A DNA stretch of 64,000 nucleotides from Micrasema longulum (GCA_022494885.1 JAGVSM010001666.1:1-64000), one strand, 5' to 3'. Positions 11,337 to 22,274 are shown, counted from the stretch's first letter. Numbers and translations: made by a program. Notes: generated from the letters alone by a model not told the origin.

Positions 11337-11565
11337 ATAAAAAGCTGCTGACGAGTTGTATGCTTACAATTCTGCGGGACTTAAATTTAAGATTAATGTG
11401 TAAAGATTTTTGAAAAAAATAATTTCAAAAATTAAAAATATATTTTTCGAAACCACTTTGGTATTGAAATTTGCTTATAATTAGGGTCCTGACGAAGTCA
11501 CGGGTACGTCATGAAACAGGTAATCATTAAAAAGACGGTTGGTAGGTATATTCAAAGAGTGCTGT
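11337..11565 (+). repeat. repeat B, copy 1, with hammerhead-like core
   Basis: Closely related to 20608-20846 over its whole length: AGCTGCTGACGAGTTGTATG, GGGACTTAAATTTAAG, GGTAGGTATATTCAAAGA. Near its end, 11489-11517 reads CTGACGA, a short stem-loop with loop GGTA, then GAAAC, like the core of a hammerhead ribozyme. Both copies adjoin pieces of the tRNA-derived SINE. Confidence 0.75.
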
Positions 11566-13654
11566 AAAAGGCTATTTTTATTCAAGTTACATTTAATTAT
11601 TTACCTAAAAGTATCTTTGAATTATACGATGTTAACCAATTTTATTATTGAAATGAATAAAATTGTCCTAGTTTTAATTTCTTCGCCCAACCTTTTAGAG
11701 TGGAACTGCCTACTTAACTCATTTTCTCAATTTAAGTGACATTTACCTCTTCACCTTTATGCCACAGAATTTGTCACTCGTATTCACAGGCACTGCACCA
11801 AATACCAAAGGGATGAAAATTGCACAATGGATCTAGAAGGGTCTATGTCAGATTTAATATTTGTTTTGTCACCATTATAAAGAGGGTCGATGTCAATTAA
11901 AAAACTTGTTTATTTAACTATTTTATGCACACATGCATGTGTTGTAATGTTTTTAATTAACTTTTCCTCCTCGTTGACGTGAAGCCATTGCATCTAATAA
12001 CTTCAATATATCCATAAATAAAATAAATGATCGGTTAAAATTTCAGGTATTTCTCCGTTACACATTTAAAATCAGTCAAAATATTTTGTTATTAAATAAT
12101 CAATGCTTATTTACAGAAAGAGAATTTTTTCAAAAATTAGAGATAAATTCCCAATACAATTGAAAGTTTATCAATGTATCACATGTTTCGGAGTACGTAG
12201 TAAAAGAATAATTCTAATATATAATTGTCTTACACACTCTTTACGTCTCATTCTTGATAATACAGGTATATTCGGAAGCGAGAGAGACAATTTCACGCGT
12301 GCGTTACACGCACGAACAGCAAAGTTTCTAGTGTTTCTCTCAGAAGCCAGTTAGTAGCTATCCGACTTTTATCGGGAGCGGTTCTTTCACCTGCGTTGCG
12401 AGCTGAGACGTTTTTTTTCATGTTTTTTTAGCAATTAAGTTAAAAATATTATCACTTTTGACTTCAACTATACATAATTTAAGCAACGAGGAACTTTAGC
12501 CCTACGGGAAATTGGAAACAATAAATGTTTTTTTGCGCACATTAAAAATTAGAGCAATAAATTGTTAAAAAATTCTTGAAAATGTGCGAAAAATATATTT
12601 TTTGGCTCAGTTTTATAGTCTTTTAACAAAATGAAAAAATATTTTTAAAAATACTGAACTTCCTCATTGCCTATGAATATTTCATTTTTCTGATTAAAAA
12701 TCTCTCATTTGTTCCATATGTAATGGCTACACAGAACCGTAACGCGCGGCGTTTTTCGGTACAGTAAGCAAAAGGTTAACATTTGTTATCAAAGTCGTTC
12801 ATTATAACGCCACGAAATGTCTTGATAATTACTCTCCTCAAATATTAAGATTTACGGCGTTGGCCCTTAAAATCTAAGCCACAGAATAAATAAAACGTAA
12901 AAAGAGAAATATTCAGAAAGAGATACATAATGTGGTTGCGGAATAATTTTGAGAGCTCTCCATATTTTCTCGCATAGTATCAAGTAAACAGAACGTGTGC
13001 ACGTTTTATACATGTAGATGATTATGGAGGCTGGTGTAGATATAGGAAAGTGATCAATCTTACAGGATACTGAGTAAACCTAGAGCCAGATTTTCACCAT
13101 AATGGTCGACTTTTTCACTTTTCTTCTGAGATAGTAAACACGAAATGAATTGCACAAAATTAATATCCTTTCAAAATTCTTTGAGAAGATCAATCATTTA
13201 GAAAATAGACTTCCTTTTTATGACTTTTACCTTCAATGTAAACTTTAAAACGTATATTATAACGCAATTTTTTAAAAACAAAGTCTATAGAAAGGTAACA
13301 AAGATATTTATAGGAATAATTTTATGCTTTTAAAACGAATCGACTTTTTGTACAATCAACATTAAAAAATGATCATTTTTATAATAACCAAAATCATGGC
13401 ATGTAAATTTGACATATGGATTTTGGATTTTCAAAGAAGCTTTTTAATTTTATTTGTGTTTTCTTTGTAGTAAAATTGATGACGGGTGTTATTTTTAAAG
13501 ATGTTCATTTTTATCATACGTTTTAAAACATTAACATTCACTGAGTTTATGTTTTTTTGTTTGTCTAAATTTTGTTCGCGTAATAAAAAAAACATATTTG
13601 GTTCAAATCTACTATGATAAAAGTGTTTATAATTGTGTTTTTAAACTAGAATAT
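11566..13654. other. unassigned AT-rich sequence
   Basis: About 2 kb without a recognised gene. A plus-strand frame at 12103-12354 has no known domain and is no longer than expected by chance. A less AT-rich patch at about 12260-12400 contains GCGTGCGTTACACGCACG, a small hairpin. Confidence 0.35.
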
Positions 13655-13805
13655 TTTATAGTCCCTGGACTGGTATCTGAAGTGTAAGACTGATCACCTT
13701 ACGTTCATGTATCAAAATTGATCGAGATATGCTGCGATTGGTGTACCAATCCAGTGTCCTATGCATCATTAGGTGCGGAAAGGGAATGATGGTGATAAAG
13801 GACGA
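13655..13805 (+). mobile_element. SINE 3' body, headless
   Basis: Contains AGTCCCTGGACTGGTATCTG, GTAAGACTGATCACC, GATATGCTGCGATTGGTG, CCTATGCATCATTAGGTGC and a GGGAATGATGGTGATAA tail. The tRNA-like head is absent, as expected of a 5'-truncated insertion. Confidence 0.9.
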
Positions 13806-14252
13806 ACAAAGAAAAATTGGGGTGTAAAATTGCGTTTGAATTAATGACGATAAATAAAAAGCAAAAAAGACAAAACGTCTATTCCCTGTTATTTTAAATC
13901 AAGTTTGTTAGTTTTTTTCTGTACGAGTATCTACTACATAGAGTGTTAAATATATCTAGAATTGAACACTAATGTCATTTATCTGCATCTGATAAGCTTT
14001 GCGTCTTATTAACTATGCAGGCACGTATATACTAGACAAATTAACAGGCAATACCTTTCCTGATATCAAAACCTTTCGTCCTTCGAGGTTCAGGAACGTG
14101 CAAATGTAACATCCAAGCGATTATCTTCAAATTCTTTAAACCTATACAGAAATCCTTGAATCATTAATATTTTGATTACTAAATGAAAATTACTACATTT
14201 TCATACACTATCTCATATAGTAACATATGTTAAACTAAATTATTTATTTCCA
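13806..14252. other. unassigned AT-rich sequence
   Basis: Nothing recognised. Confidence 0.35.
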
Positions 14253-14676
14253 ACAATGTTTTGAGTATGTTCAAATGTTTGTCTGCAGGCTGAATTACCT
14301 TCCTTGAGAGTAATTTACATATTTTTTCGCAACAGAAAGTTAAAACATTTTTGATAAGGTAATATGAAAGTTTTGGCATTTACAGGGCTTCTCACCTGTC
14401 ACTAGCTGGTTTAATCTCGCCCAGATGTTTGATCTCCTGCCTCATGAGAAATCTCACCCACATAATAAAGGTTTCAGTTCTTTTACTTCAAAAAATTATA
14501 GATAGAAAAGTTGAAGAAGGAAATGTGGATGTTTAAACAAAGGCAAAATAGTGAATGATACATAGTGTGTAAAGTGGCCACTTAAACCAGCCAATAAAAG
14601 GTCATAAGCACTGTAAATATCTAGACTTCCATATTAACGTCTCAAAAATGTTTTCCCTCTCTGTTGCAACAAATGT
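14253..14676. mobile_element. foldback element, near-complete but decayed
   Basis: The left end is CAATGTTTTGAGTATGTTC. The left arm holds AAAACATTTTTGATAAGG and GGGCTTCTCACCTGTCAC. The centre has GAGAAATCTCACCCACATAA and TTTCAGTTCTTTTAC. The right arm holds GGATGTTTAAACAAAGGC, AAAGTGGCCACTTAAACC and AAAATGTTTTCCCTCTCTG. The right outer end is missing. Confidence 0.85.
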
Positions 14677-14855
14677 ACTTTTTTCCGTTTATTTTCTGAT
14701 TCAGTATTTTCGGAACAAAATAAGTAAAATTATATAAATATGATGATTACTAAGATAACTATTTTTCTTTCTGTTATCAGTGAGTGAGTCCTTAGAAACA
14801 CAAAAATAACCCTTCACAAAACTTTGGTCAGAACGCCGGTTTCGTAAGGGGGTGG
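14677..14855. other. unassigned AT-rich sequence
   Basis: Nothing recognised. Confidence 0.35.
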
Positions 14856-15225
14856 ACACTAACAGAGAAGTCTACTTAGGCGCTGGACATCTTTGAGAGG
14901 AGAATGCTGCATAAAATCCTGGGTCCTGGGAATAACGGAGAAATCCGGAGAATCAGATATAACGATACAACATCTATAAATATCTCTAAATATGTTGAGA
15001 TGGGCCAGATATGAGCAAGGAATGCCATCATCATGAGTATAAAAATGAGTCTTCCAAGGGTATCCAGGAGGCAGAAGAAACTTTGGTAGACTGCGACCAC
15101 GATGGCACGATGGATGCATCCCAACTATTGAATGTCTCTTAATGGAAGGTTGCAGCAAATGACAGAAGGAGTTGGAGGCCATGGCTCGATAAGGGCTATA
15201 GTGCCATTAAGAATAATAATAATTT
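14856..15225 (+). pseudogene. heavily decayed retrotransposon RT tail (RTE-like guess)
   Basis: Less AT-rich than its surroundings. Short plus-strand frames read YVEMGQI near 14994, then FGRLRPRW and LLMEGCSKRQKELE near 15080-15175. These resemble in order the 'LRWxGHV ... GRPRxRW ... W...A.DR..W' tail of RTE-type retrotransposon proteins, but with several stops and shifts. The alternative is unrelated unique DNA. The ORFs on either strand are not convincing genes. Confidence 0.4.
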
Positions 15226-16099
15226 TTATTCTAGTAAAATGGCTAAATAGTACGGAGCCATTAAAAAAGTATAAGAAAATGCCGAAGATAAACGCTTTTA
15301 AGTCTAAACTTAGAATTTAAATAACGACAAAAAATATTTTTTGGCTTTCCGTTTCGATCTTTTTCATTTAGAACTTTGTTTCTTTATATTACTTCTAAAT
15401 TGATTATTTATTTAATCTAATGATGAGTATTAATTCTTTTGGATTTATTTATCACAATTTTTTTAAAATTAACATTCACCTATTTCACCTTTTTAATTAT
15501 TCCAAAACACAAAATTAAAAACACTTTTTGTTTTTGATAATTTTTATATTTGAAACAGTTGATTTTTCGTTAAAAAAAATTCTTACAAATGATTAATTTC
15601 TATGAAAATCCAATAAATTGAAAACTAGTAAATTCCATAACAAATTGCTTTAAGTAAAATAAGCATGAAAATAAAATAGCTTATTTTTACATTTTTATTT
15701 ATTTTACGATTAAACTATAAATTTTGTTAGTGTCACGCTTCCAAAGAAAATACTTGCGAGTATGTTATTTTTAGTACAAATTTGACCTTAACATAATATA
15801 CACTCTACTCTCTTGTCAAGACGCCCGTTATGAGATACTTAAAACAGAATACATGACATCGATGATAAATATCCTTTAAGATGAGAGCTTTAACAAGGGT
15901 TAAAGGGGTTACAAAGGATCACATTGAACATGAGTTTATCTCGAACTAAGATACAATATGCAGGCTCTGTTAATAAAATGTGAATTAAATTATTTTTAAT
16001 TCGTAATAATCATTTGAAAATTATTTACGTTAAAATTATGTGTAGTTGTAAGATTATGAAATTGTCAGTAGGTATTCGATACACAATTATAAATTGAAT
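15226..16099. other. unassigned AT-rich sequence
   Basis: Nothing recognised. Confidence 0.35.
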
Positions 16100-16410
16100 C
16101 TAAATTTGTTGCAACAGAGAGGGAAAACATTTTTAAGAAGAGAATATGGAAGTCTAGGAATTAAGAGAACTTATGACCTGTCATTGGTTGGTTTAAGTGG
16201 CCACTTTACACACGGTGTAACATTCACAATTCTGCCCATGTTTTAACATCCACATTTCCTCAAGTCTTCCATCTGTTGACTTATGCCTAGACTTCTATAT
16301 TCCTTTTTCAGAAATGTTTTCCCTCTCTGTTGAAATAAATTTAAATATTAATAACTCCCTAGATAGGAAATCCAGCCAGTCTGCAAGCATTTGGACATAC
16401 TAAAACATTG
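16100..16410. mobile_element. foldback element, both arms present
   Basis: The left arm starts TTTGTTGCAACAGAGAGGG and runs to TCTTCCATCTGTTGAC. It then jumps directly to the right arm at ATGCCTAGACTTCTATATTC and runs to the family end at ACATACTAAAACATTG. The central part and half of each arm are deleted. Confidence 0.9.
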
Positions 16411-16760
16411 ATAAATAATGTTCATGTAATTTAATACAACCATTTTTAATAAAATCATAAAACATTTTTTTTAAATTTCTAATCTAAATATAGCAATTTT
16501 ATTCCAAATTGTTTTTTTTTGAAAATGATAGATATCTGAAAGATTAATGTAATTAGACTGGTTTCCTATTTTGGCTTTTAAAAATTTAATATTTTCATTT
16601 TGTTGTTGTGTCTTGTCACGTAATTTAATCAAAAAATGAATGTGAATAATTTGTATTTCATTAAACTTTATCTACCTGTTTTATTGTGTTTCCCTATTCG
16701 TGTGAAAAAGGCGAAATATCAAAAAACACGAAAACATTAAGTGGAGATTTGACAGGCATG
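16411..16760. other. unassigned AT-rich sequence
   Basis: Nothing recognised. Composition changes sharply at 16760. Confidence 0.35.
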
Positions 16761-17075
16761 TCACGCACGATTCTTGACACCTGAGCTACGTGCAATCCTC
16801 AGCTTTAAAATCAAGCACGATCCTCGATATTTTAATTACGCGCGATCATCAACACCGGGGTTACGCACAGTCAATAACACCAGAGTTACGCGCGATCATC
16901 AAGATCAGATTTACGAGCGTTTATCAACACCAGAATTGCACGTGACCTTACTGATTGTCACCATCACGCATTGGAAACGAAATTACGCGCGATCATCACT
17001 ATTTGAATTGTGCTTGATCGTCAACATAAAAGTTACGCGCGATCGTCAACACCGGAGTGGAGTTACTTACGCACG
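16761..17075 (+). repeat. degenerate 25-bp minisatellite array
   Basis: Units related to TTACGCGCGATCATCAAC begin at 16761, 16786, 16811, 16836, 16861, 16886, 16911 and 16936, then at 16983, 17008 and 17033, an exact 25-bp register with one 22-bp interruption. CG-containing positions (TACGCGCGATC) are the most conserved. The array runs directly into the CpG-rich block that follows. Confidence 0.9.
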
Positions 17076-17079
17076 GCAC

Positions 17080-17345
17080 TCGGCATAGCAGTTACCCGCG
17101 ATCTCCCGCACTCGGGCTGAGCGAGTGGTCGGGTGCCGAGTTACGCGCGAGGTAGGCTGGCGTGCTACGCGCGGTCGGTAGTAGAGAGGCGACCATGTCA
17201 GCGCTAGCGGCACTCGTGGGTCTCCGCCGGGCGGGGGGCGGAGCGCGGCAGGTGTGCGTGGCTGGGCGGCCGGGGCTCGACTGGCGGCCCGGCGGCGGCG
17301 GCGGCAGCGAGCGCTGCGGGGGCATCTGCGGAGAGGAACAACCAC
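17080..17345 (+). promoter_or_regulatory. CpG-rich island, possible promoter or first exon
   Basis: This is among the most GC- and CpG-rich stretches of an otherwise AT-rich window. A plus-strand ATG at 17195 has an acceptable context (GCGACCATGT) and opens a frame beginning MSALAALVGLRRAGGG, low-complexity and Gly/Arg-rich, which runs to 17569 into AT-rich DNA. Candidate donors are weak after the island; better ones (GAGGTAGGC near 17150, TCGGTAGTAG near 17178) lie before the ATG. I recognise no family. It could be the 5' end of a plus-strand gene whose next exon I could not find, or only a CpG-rich outgrowth of the repeat array. Confidence 0.35.
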
Positions 17346-18772
17346 AGGGTGTTCCTAAACTTCTATCCCGTATGCCTCACATTCCGTACCTGAAAACTGA
17401 GACCGTAACTTCTGAACGCCTCCTGAAAAAAAATCTGAAAGTTCATGAAATTATTTTTTTCTTCAATCCTATGTTTTTAAGGCTATCAATATTTCGTCAT
17501 TTATTAATAAATTCCCTGCATGTTTTCGTTTATATTTTTATGACAAACAATCTAAGCAAATTTAGGTAAACTTATAAATACTGCTACTGTAAATAAATAT
17601 ATATTTTGGGGAAATCAACAGTAAGGCAATAAAAAAAATGTGAAAACAAAATAAAGCTAATTTTGCTAATTTTAGGATATAATACACATTTATTAATTTA
17701 TTCACAGACTCACTCAGTCCATTTAGCTACGATCAAAATCATTTAAGTTTATAAATATATGTACGGGTACGATTAAAATAAAATACGACTAAAAAAATTC
17801 AATCTATGACAAATGAAACAAAATAACTTCGAGACAAGACCCAGTCTATTTTAGTGATTGTTAAAATCTAGAAAAACTTAACCAAAAAATCTTAACCTTG
17901 TCTCGAGTTTACAGTACTACACAATCGGGACGTCGGTGTCAGTGCATGCAAGCCATAGTTTTTTTTTTTAATCTTTAAATAACTTGTGTTTTCGATGAGT
18001 TAACTAATAATAGAAACGAACATATAAATTAAATACTAGTATTTGTATAAAGAATTTATAGAACCTCAAATCTCTGATTTGTGAGTTCGCGATACCACGG
18101 AATTATAACTCGTTCAAAATATTTCAGAATAATTATCTATACAATACACTTTTCAACTCTTTTAAATTGTTGATTTGCTTCCAGATCGGTAAGTGATTAT
18201 AATAATTCAAGATATCAGAAATAATGATTTAATTTAAATACATTACAAATTCAAAACAGTAAACCTTAACATTTTAAAAATATATTTGAAAAAAAACTTG
18301 ATGTATTGTACATGTAATATTTCGCATGAATTCCTTTGATTTTATTTTTTAAATCGTATTATTCTTATTATACCATTAGTCGTAATGAGGAATTGGATTC
18401 CTTCCCAATTAGACGAATGTTTTCATTTTCATAATTAATTTGAATATCGTATTTTACTTGAATGTCATCCAAAATGTAAAGCAACTGTTGTTTATCTTGC
18501 CTTCGCTAAATAAACGACCATTATAGCCCTGCAATTTGTTCACCAATGCAAGGCTCAGGGTTAAAATAAGTTTATTTATAACAAGGTGAGTAATGCATGA
18601 ATTATTTTATTTTTAATTGCTGTAAACTAACAAATTCGAGCACATCAAAAGTAAACACTTAATAATACATTGAAATTTAATTTTGGCATCATAAAATGCA
18701 TTATTTTAAGATGATCGCCCAAACAATCACACTGAGGGCATTGTTCTTGCTGCGCCTGCTAACAAATTTACT
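17346..18772. other. unassigned AT-rich sequence
   Basis: No further exon for the island at 17080-17345 could be identified. A short inverted pair CGAGACAAG / CTTGTCTCG flanks about 60 bp near 17830-17906. Confidence 0.35.
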
Positions 18773-18964
18773 TTAATAAATGTTATTAAATATTTGTATA
18801 CTCGTATAACCACTTACCGACTTTTCTATGTCTACCGGTTTCGCGACGTACCCGTCTCTTCCTGCGTCTGGAAACCGGTAGACATAGAAAAGTCGGTATG
18901 TGGTTATATACAAATATTTAATAACATTTATTATAATATTTGACCACAAAAATAATGCTTTCAA
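18773..18964. repeat. long near-perfect palindrome (snapback unit)
   Basis: AATGTTATTAAATATTTGTA on the left returns as its reverse complement on the right, and the arms continue through ACCGACTTTTCTATGTCTAC CGGTTTCG. The loop is about 25-30 bp. Inside is part of a GGTACGTCGCGAAACC motif related to the hammerhead-like core found in other units. Related units lie at 37395-37575, 22115-22265 and 45115-45180. The short ORF through it is a by-product of the palindrome. Confidence 0.85.
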
Positions 18965-19424
18965 TATTTATAAAATTTACTTTAATTATTACTGGTAATA
19001 ATTGGAAATTTAGTTCGAAAAACGACAAGCAAAAAATCCTTTAAAAAAGAACATCCTAACTTAATTTCATTTCAAATACTGTGAATACTCTACTTTAAAC
19101 ATAATATCAACACGTTTATATTATCTATTGCAATTAAAGTGTTGAATATTTATGTATTCTTTCATTAATATTGTATTTTTTTACTAGTGGAAAGATACGG
19201 GTGACTTTATAAAAATATGCTTTGTATTTGGTAATCCATAGAAAACTGTATTTAACCAGTAATTTTGGTTTATTTGAAAACGATTTATTTTTGTTGAAAT
19301 GGCAACTGTTTTTTTGAAATAAATAAATACTTATTATGATAGAAGTTAAAGCGGCAACACAAAAAAGTTCATTTTAAAAAAAGAAAGAATAATACTGTCA
19401 AAATATAGTATATCCTTAATTTCT
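18965..19424. other. unassigned AT-rich sequence
   Basis: Nothing recognised. Confidence 0.35.
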
Positions 19425-19665
19425 AGGACAAGCAGTCCCTCCACAAACTCCTACCCTTCTCCCACTCAGCCGCTTCTTTTTTGTAGAGGAGGAGGAAGAG
19501 TAGGAGTTTGCGGAAGGTATACTGGTCCGAGAAATCAAAGATTCACTCCATTTTGAGATTATTAAAAAAAAACTAAAAGGACTTTTTGGAATTTTTTTAT
19601 TAATTTTTTTTTTAGCTTTTTGAGACAATTTTACCTCTGAAATTTGGCGGTCTGGCCCTGAAAAA
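19425..19665. mobile_element. partial copy of the TCTGGCCCTG-ended element
   Basis: AGCAGTCCCTCCACAAACTC and, at the right, CTCTGAAATTTGGCGGTCTGGCCCTG-type sequence correspond in order to 59345-59561. It also holds an internal inverted pair, AAACTCCTACCCTT and AAGAGTAGGAGTTT. The left terminal repeat seen at 59218 is missing here. Confidence 0.6.
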
Positions 19666-20030
19666 GCGTGTATAAAAATCGAGATATTAAAATTAAAACA
19701 CACAAAGTATTACGTCAAAGGAACAATGGACAGTATGTCTTTATTTTATCCATCTGCTTAGTATTTTATTATATCCATTGTAACTGTCAAACGACTTTAT
19801 TTCAAAGTTTGACATGTTTAAAATTCTAGGTCCTAATGCCATGAATTGTCGCTAAGTGCCAATAAGTACTATTTAATGCATAAAAATATCGATTAAAATA
19901 ACGCTGCAAATAACATATACATTAGTTGTTATTATTAAAAGCATTTACTTTGTGATCAAACATGAAATATTTACGTATAACATACAATTTATTTATTTAT
20001 ATTTTAACATTGTTTGTATTCTTTTTTTAT
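19666..20030. repeat. dispersed repeat C, copy 1, plus unassigned sequence
   Basis: About 19698-19870 shows weak ordered similarity to 37875-38030 (ACAAAGTATTACGTCAAAGG versus ACAAAGTACTATGTCAATG, and the GGTCCTAATGCCATGAA versus GGGCCCGATACCGTGAA words). No gene recognised. Confidence 0.4.
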
Positions 20031-20590
20031 ACAGAATAATGTTCCCTCACTGGGGTGTCCCGTGCCGAGTGAAAAACATTTTACAAAATGTGAAACATGC
20101 CTAAGATTAGCTAATAAACAAAGTTAACATAATAATAACAATTAAAAAAATGTAATTAATCCAGTCAACCTAATTATAATTAACATAATAAACAATAAAA
20201 AACATAACTAATTTATATAGACCAATAGAACAAATTTCATAAACAGTACACACATTTTACCTTTAATTAAACTCTGAGTATAAACATAAATTAATTCATG
20301 ATTACAACACCAGGTTTACTTGTATGGAAGGGCTGGCTGTTTCTAGATATTGTAATAAATAAGTAATAAAAGGACACTGCAATCCAGTTTACCTAAAATA
20401 TGTAACATGTTACCAAACAAAATTAATAGTGAGTTAAATACAGGAGTGAGACGTATGCTTATATAATGGCTAATTAAAAAAAAAGTTTTTTGTATTAACC
20501 ATAGTTTTCATTTTTAATAATATACTTAAATTTAAATACAGTATGGCATGTAATGTTTTTCAAGTAAAATTATTTTTAATGTAGGTAAGT
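20031..20590 (-). mobile_element. LINE 3' end with CACGGG hairpin, minus strand
   Basis: On the minus strand, 20080-20038 reads a hairpin: CACTCGGCACGGGACACC then CCAGTGAGGGAACATTATT. It closely matches the plus-strand LINE end at 51173-51215, with one mismatch in the stem. The AT-rich DNA above it, rich in AACATAATAA words, may be the rest of the 3' UTR, but no coding remnant was found there. Confidence 0.6.
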
Positions 20591-20607
20591 ATGAAACAAT
20601 CGCAGCA

Positions 20608-20846
20608 ATAAATAAGAAGCTGCTGACGAGTTGTATGCTTACAATTCAGCGGGACTTTAATTTTAAGATTATTGTGTAAATATTTTTGAAAAAATAAATT
20701 TCAACATTAAAAAAATATTTTTTTAAACTACTTTGATAGTGGAATTCGCTTGTAATTAGTGCCCTGACAAAGTGACGGGTACGACATGAAACAGCTAATC
20801 ATAAAAAAAAACGGTAGGTAGGTATATTCAAAGATTGCTCACATTT
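20608..20846 (+). repeat. repeat B, copy 2, with hammerhead-like core
   Basis: The second copy of the unit at 11337-11565. The core region 20764-20792 reads CTGACAA, stem-loop (loop GGTA), GAAAC; the G of the conserved CTGACGA is mutated to A. The right side runs directly into a SINE 3' body. Confidence 0.75.
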
Positions 20847-20945
20847 ACTTCATGTAACAAATATGATCAAGATACGCTGCGATTGGTGTACCAATGCAGT
20901 ACCCTATGGACTATTTGTTGCGGAAAGGGAATAATGATGATGATA
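20847..20945 (+). mobile_element. SINE 3' body fragment
   Basis: TTACTTCATGTAACAAATATG, then AGATACGCTGCGATTGGTG, CAATGCAGTACCCTATGG and a GGGAATAATGATGATGATAG tail match the SINE body from its middle to its 3' end. Confidence 0.85.
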
Positions 20946-21433
20946 GTATTTATCGGCAATTACAAATATTATAAAACAATAATACCCCTGATTTTTACTT
21001 ATAAAATAAAAAACTTTTTGGTCATGACGCTACATGTGCGCCTGATATTGTATTTGACATTCATTAATTAATTTATTCATATATTCAATGTGAAAAAAAA
21101 GTTTTGTGGAGAGCGGAATTATTCTAAAGAAAATATTTTTTTTTTTCTAGTATACTTTTTTTTTCCTTTCTATTTTCTTTTCTTTTTTAATTTTTTAATA
21201 TATTATTATTATTTCCTAATACCTATCCACTCTTCCCTGTCACAATATTTACGATTGCCATTAAAAAAAGCGCAAACATTTATTTTACGAGAATCCATAA
21301 AATGAATGCTGCATGTAACTTTGTAGTCGGAAAGGATTTACGTACATTAATGAGCGAGTAATGTACTGGATTTCACTGCATATTGCATGTGTTACAATTT
21401 ACAGCGCTAAAAAGTGTAATATATTACCTACCT
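20946..21433. other. unassigned AT-rich sequence
   Basis: Includes a T-rich tract at 21137-21215. No gene recognised. Confidence 0.35.
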
Positions 21434-21900
21434 GCGCCTGTAGGTCAATGCACCTCGAGAACGACTGCAGGATTTCCTGACAACCCTGTTCCTACGTAGG
21501 GGATAGCCCGGGATCCGCACGTTTCCCTTCCCCCTCCCCGCGGCCGGTGGGGGATCTGCCGGGGGAGGAGGTGCGTGCTCAGTGCGTGAGGACCTACCCC
21601 CGTATCCGCAGACGAACGCACCCCGAGATATGGACTCGAGAAACAAAGAGAATCATGCCGGTTCAAAGATCGTACTCGGGAGGCGTATTTTTAATTAGGG
21701 GATGGACGGACCCCCGATCTAATATCAGGCGGATCGTGAATGCGGGGGCTGTGCGCGCGACGCATCGTACTGAAGAAACGAGGACCGCCGTAGTACGAGC
21801 GGCCGTAGTTTGTAGTCCGTGGATAGGAAACATTGAAACAGCGAACTAGAATATGTTATTACAGAGTTCGTACTCTCGGAGAGGCGGCGGGGAGGGGGCG
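21434..21900 (-). promoter_or_regulatory. CpG-rich island, candidate 5' exon on the minus strand
   Basis: GC-rich and CpG-rich, with pyrimidine/purine tracts (CTTCCCCCTCCCC near 21530, GGCGGCGGGGAGGGGGCGG near 21884). On the minus strand it ends with GGCGCAG followed by GTAGGTAATAT, an excellent 5' splice donor at 21433, and composition turns AT-rich right after. Overlapping frames on both strands have no proper ATG start or known domain; a small ATG frame (MILFVSRVHISGC) would be an upstream ORF. I infer a possible non-coding first exon, with the rest of the gene at lower coordinates and not identified. Confidence 0.4.
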
Positions 21901-22114
21901 GCGGAGCAAAGGGGGGGTACTGCGCTAGAATTGAGAACGGATTCTTATTATTGTCACACATTTTCGCATCTGAGTTGAATTATTGATACCGATGTGCGTA
22001 AGCACGTATAACGCGGTTTTAGCAAAACGATCCGCGAGATATTCCCGTAATCTATTTGCCGCTCACCTTTATTTTATTTGAACCGAATATTTAACTTGAT
22101 GATCTATTTTGAAA

Positions 22115-22265
22115 CGTTGATATTATTCGAGTGATGAGAAACGAGTTGAAATTGTATCCTGACGAAAAGACGGTTACGTCTCGAAACCCGTGGATATAAA
22201 TCGGTAAGTGGATACAAGAATGCGACACAAGTGTTCGGACCAACTCTCGATACGGATTTTTAAAT
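22115..22265 (+). repeat. snapback-family unit with hammerhead-like core
   Basis: 22159-22187 reads CTGACGA, then stem AGACG / CGTCT closed by loop GTTA, then GAAAC. It is followed by CCGTGGATATAAATCGGTAAGTGG, the same downstream words as in the palindromes at 18773 and 37395 (GTAGACATAGAAAAGTCGGTAAGTGG there, in part). Here the unit is single, not inverted. Confidence 0.6.
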
Positions 22266-22274
22266 ATTTTTTTA

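Noticed and set aside
12103..12354. 83-codon plus-strand ORF
   Set aside because: No domain, no splice context and no composition change across most of it; chance length in AT-rich DNA.
16761..17075. CRISPR-like array
   Set aside because: Units are contiguous 25-mers without unique spacers, and the genome is eukaryotic.
17067..17345. Minus-strand Arg/Pro-rich ORFs opposite the CpG island
   Set aside because: Low-complexity shadows of GC-rich DNA, opened by non-ATG codons.
18773..18964. 63-codon minus-strand ORF
   Set aside because: It is a by-product of the palindrome; the same words repeat inverted and no protein motif exists.
21547..21849. 100-codon plus-strand ORF in the second CpG island
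   Set aside because: No family, overlapping open frames on both strands, and the strong donor is on the other strand.
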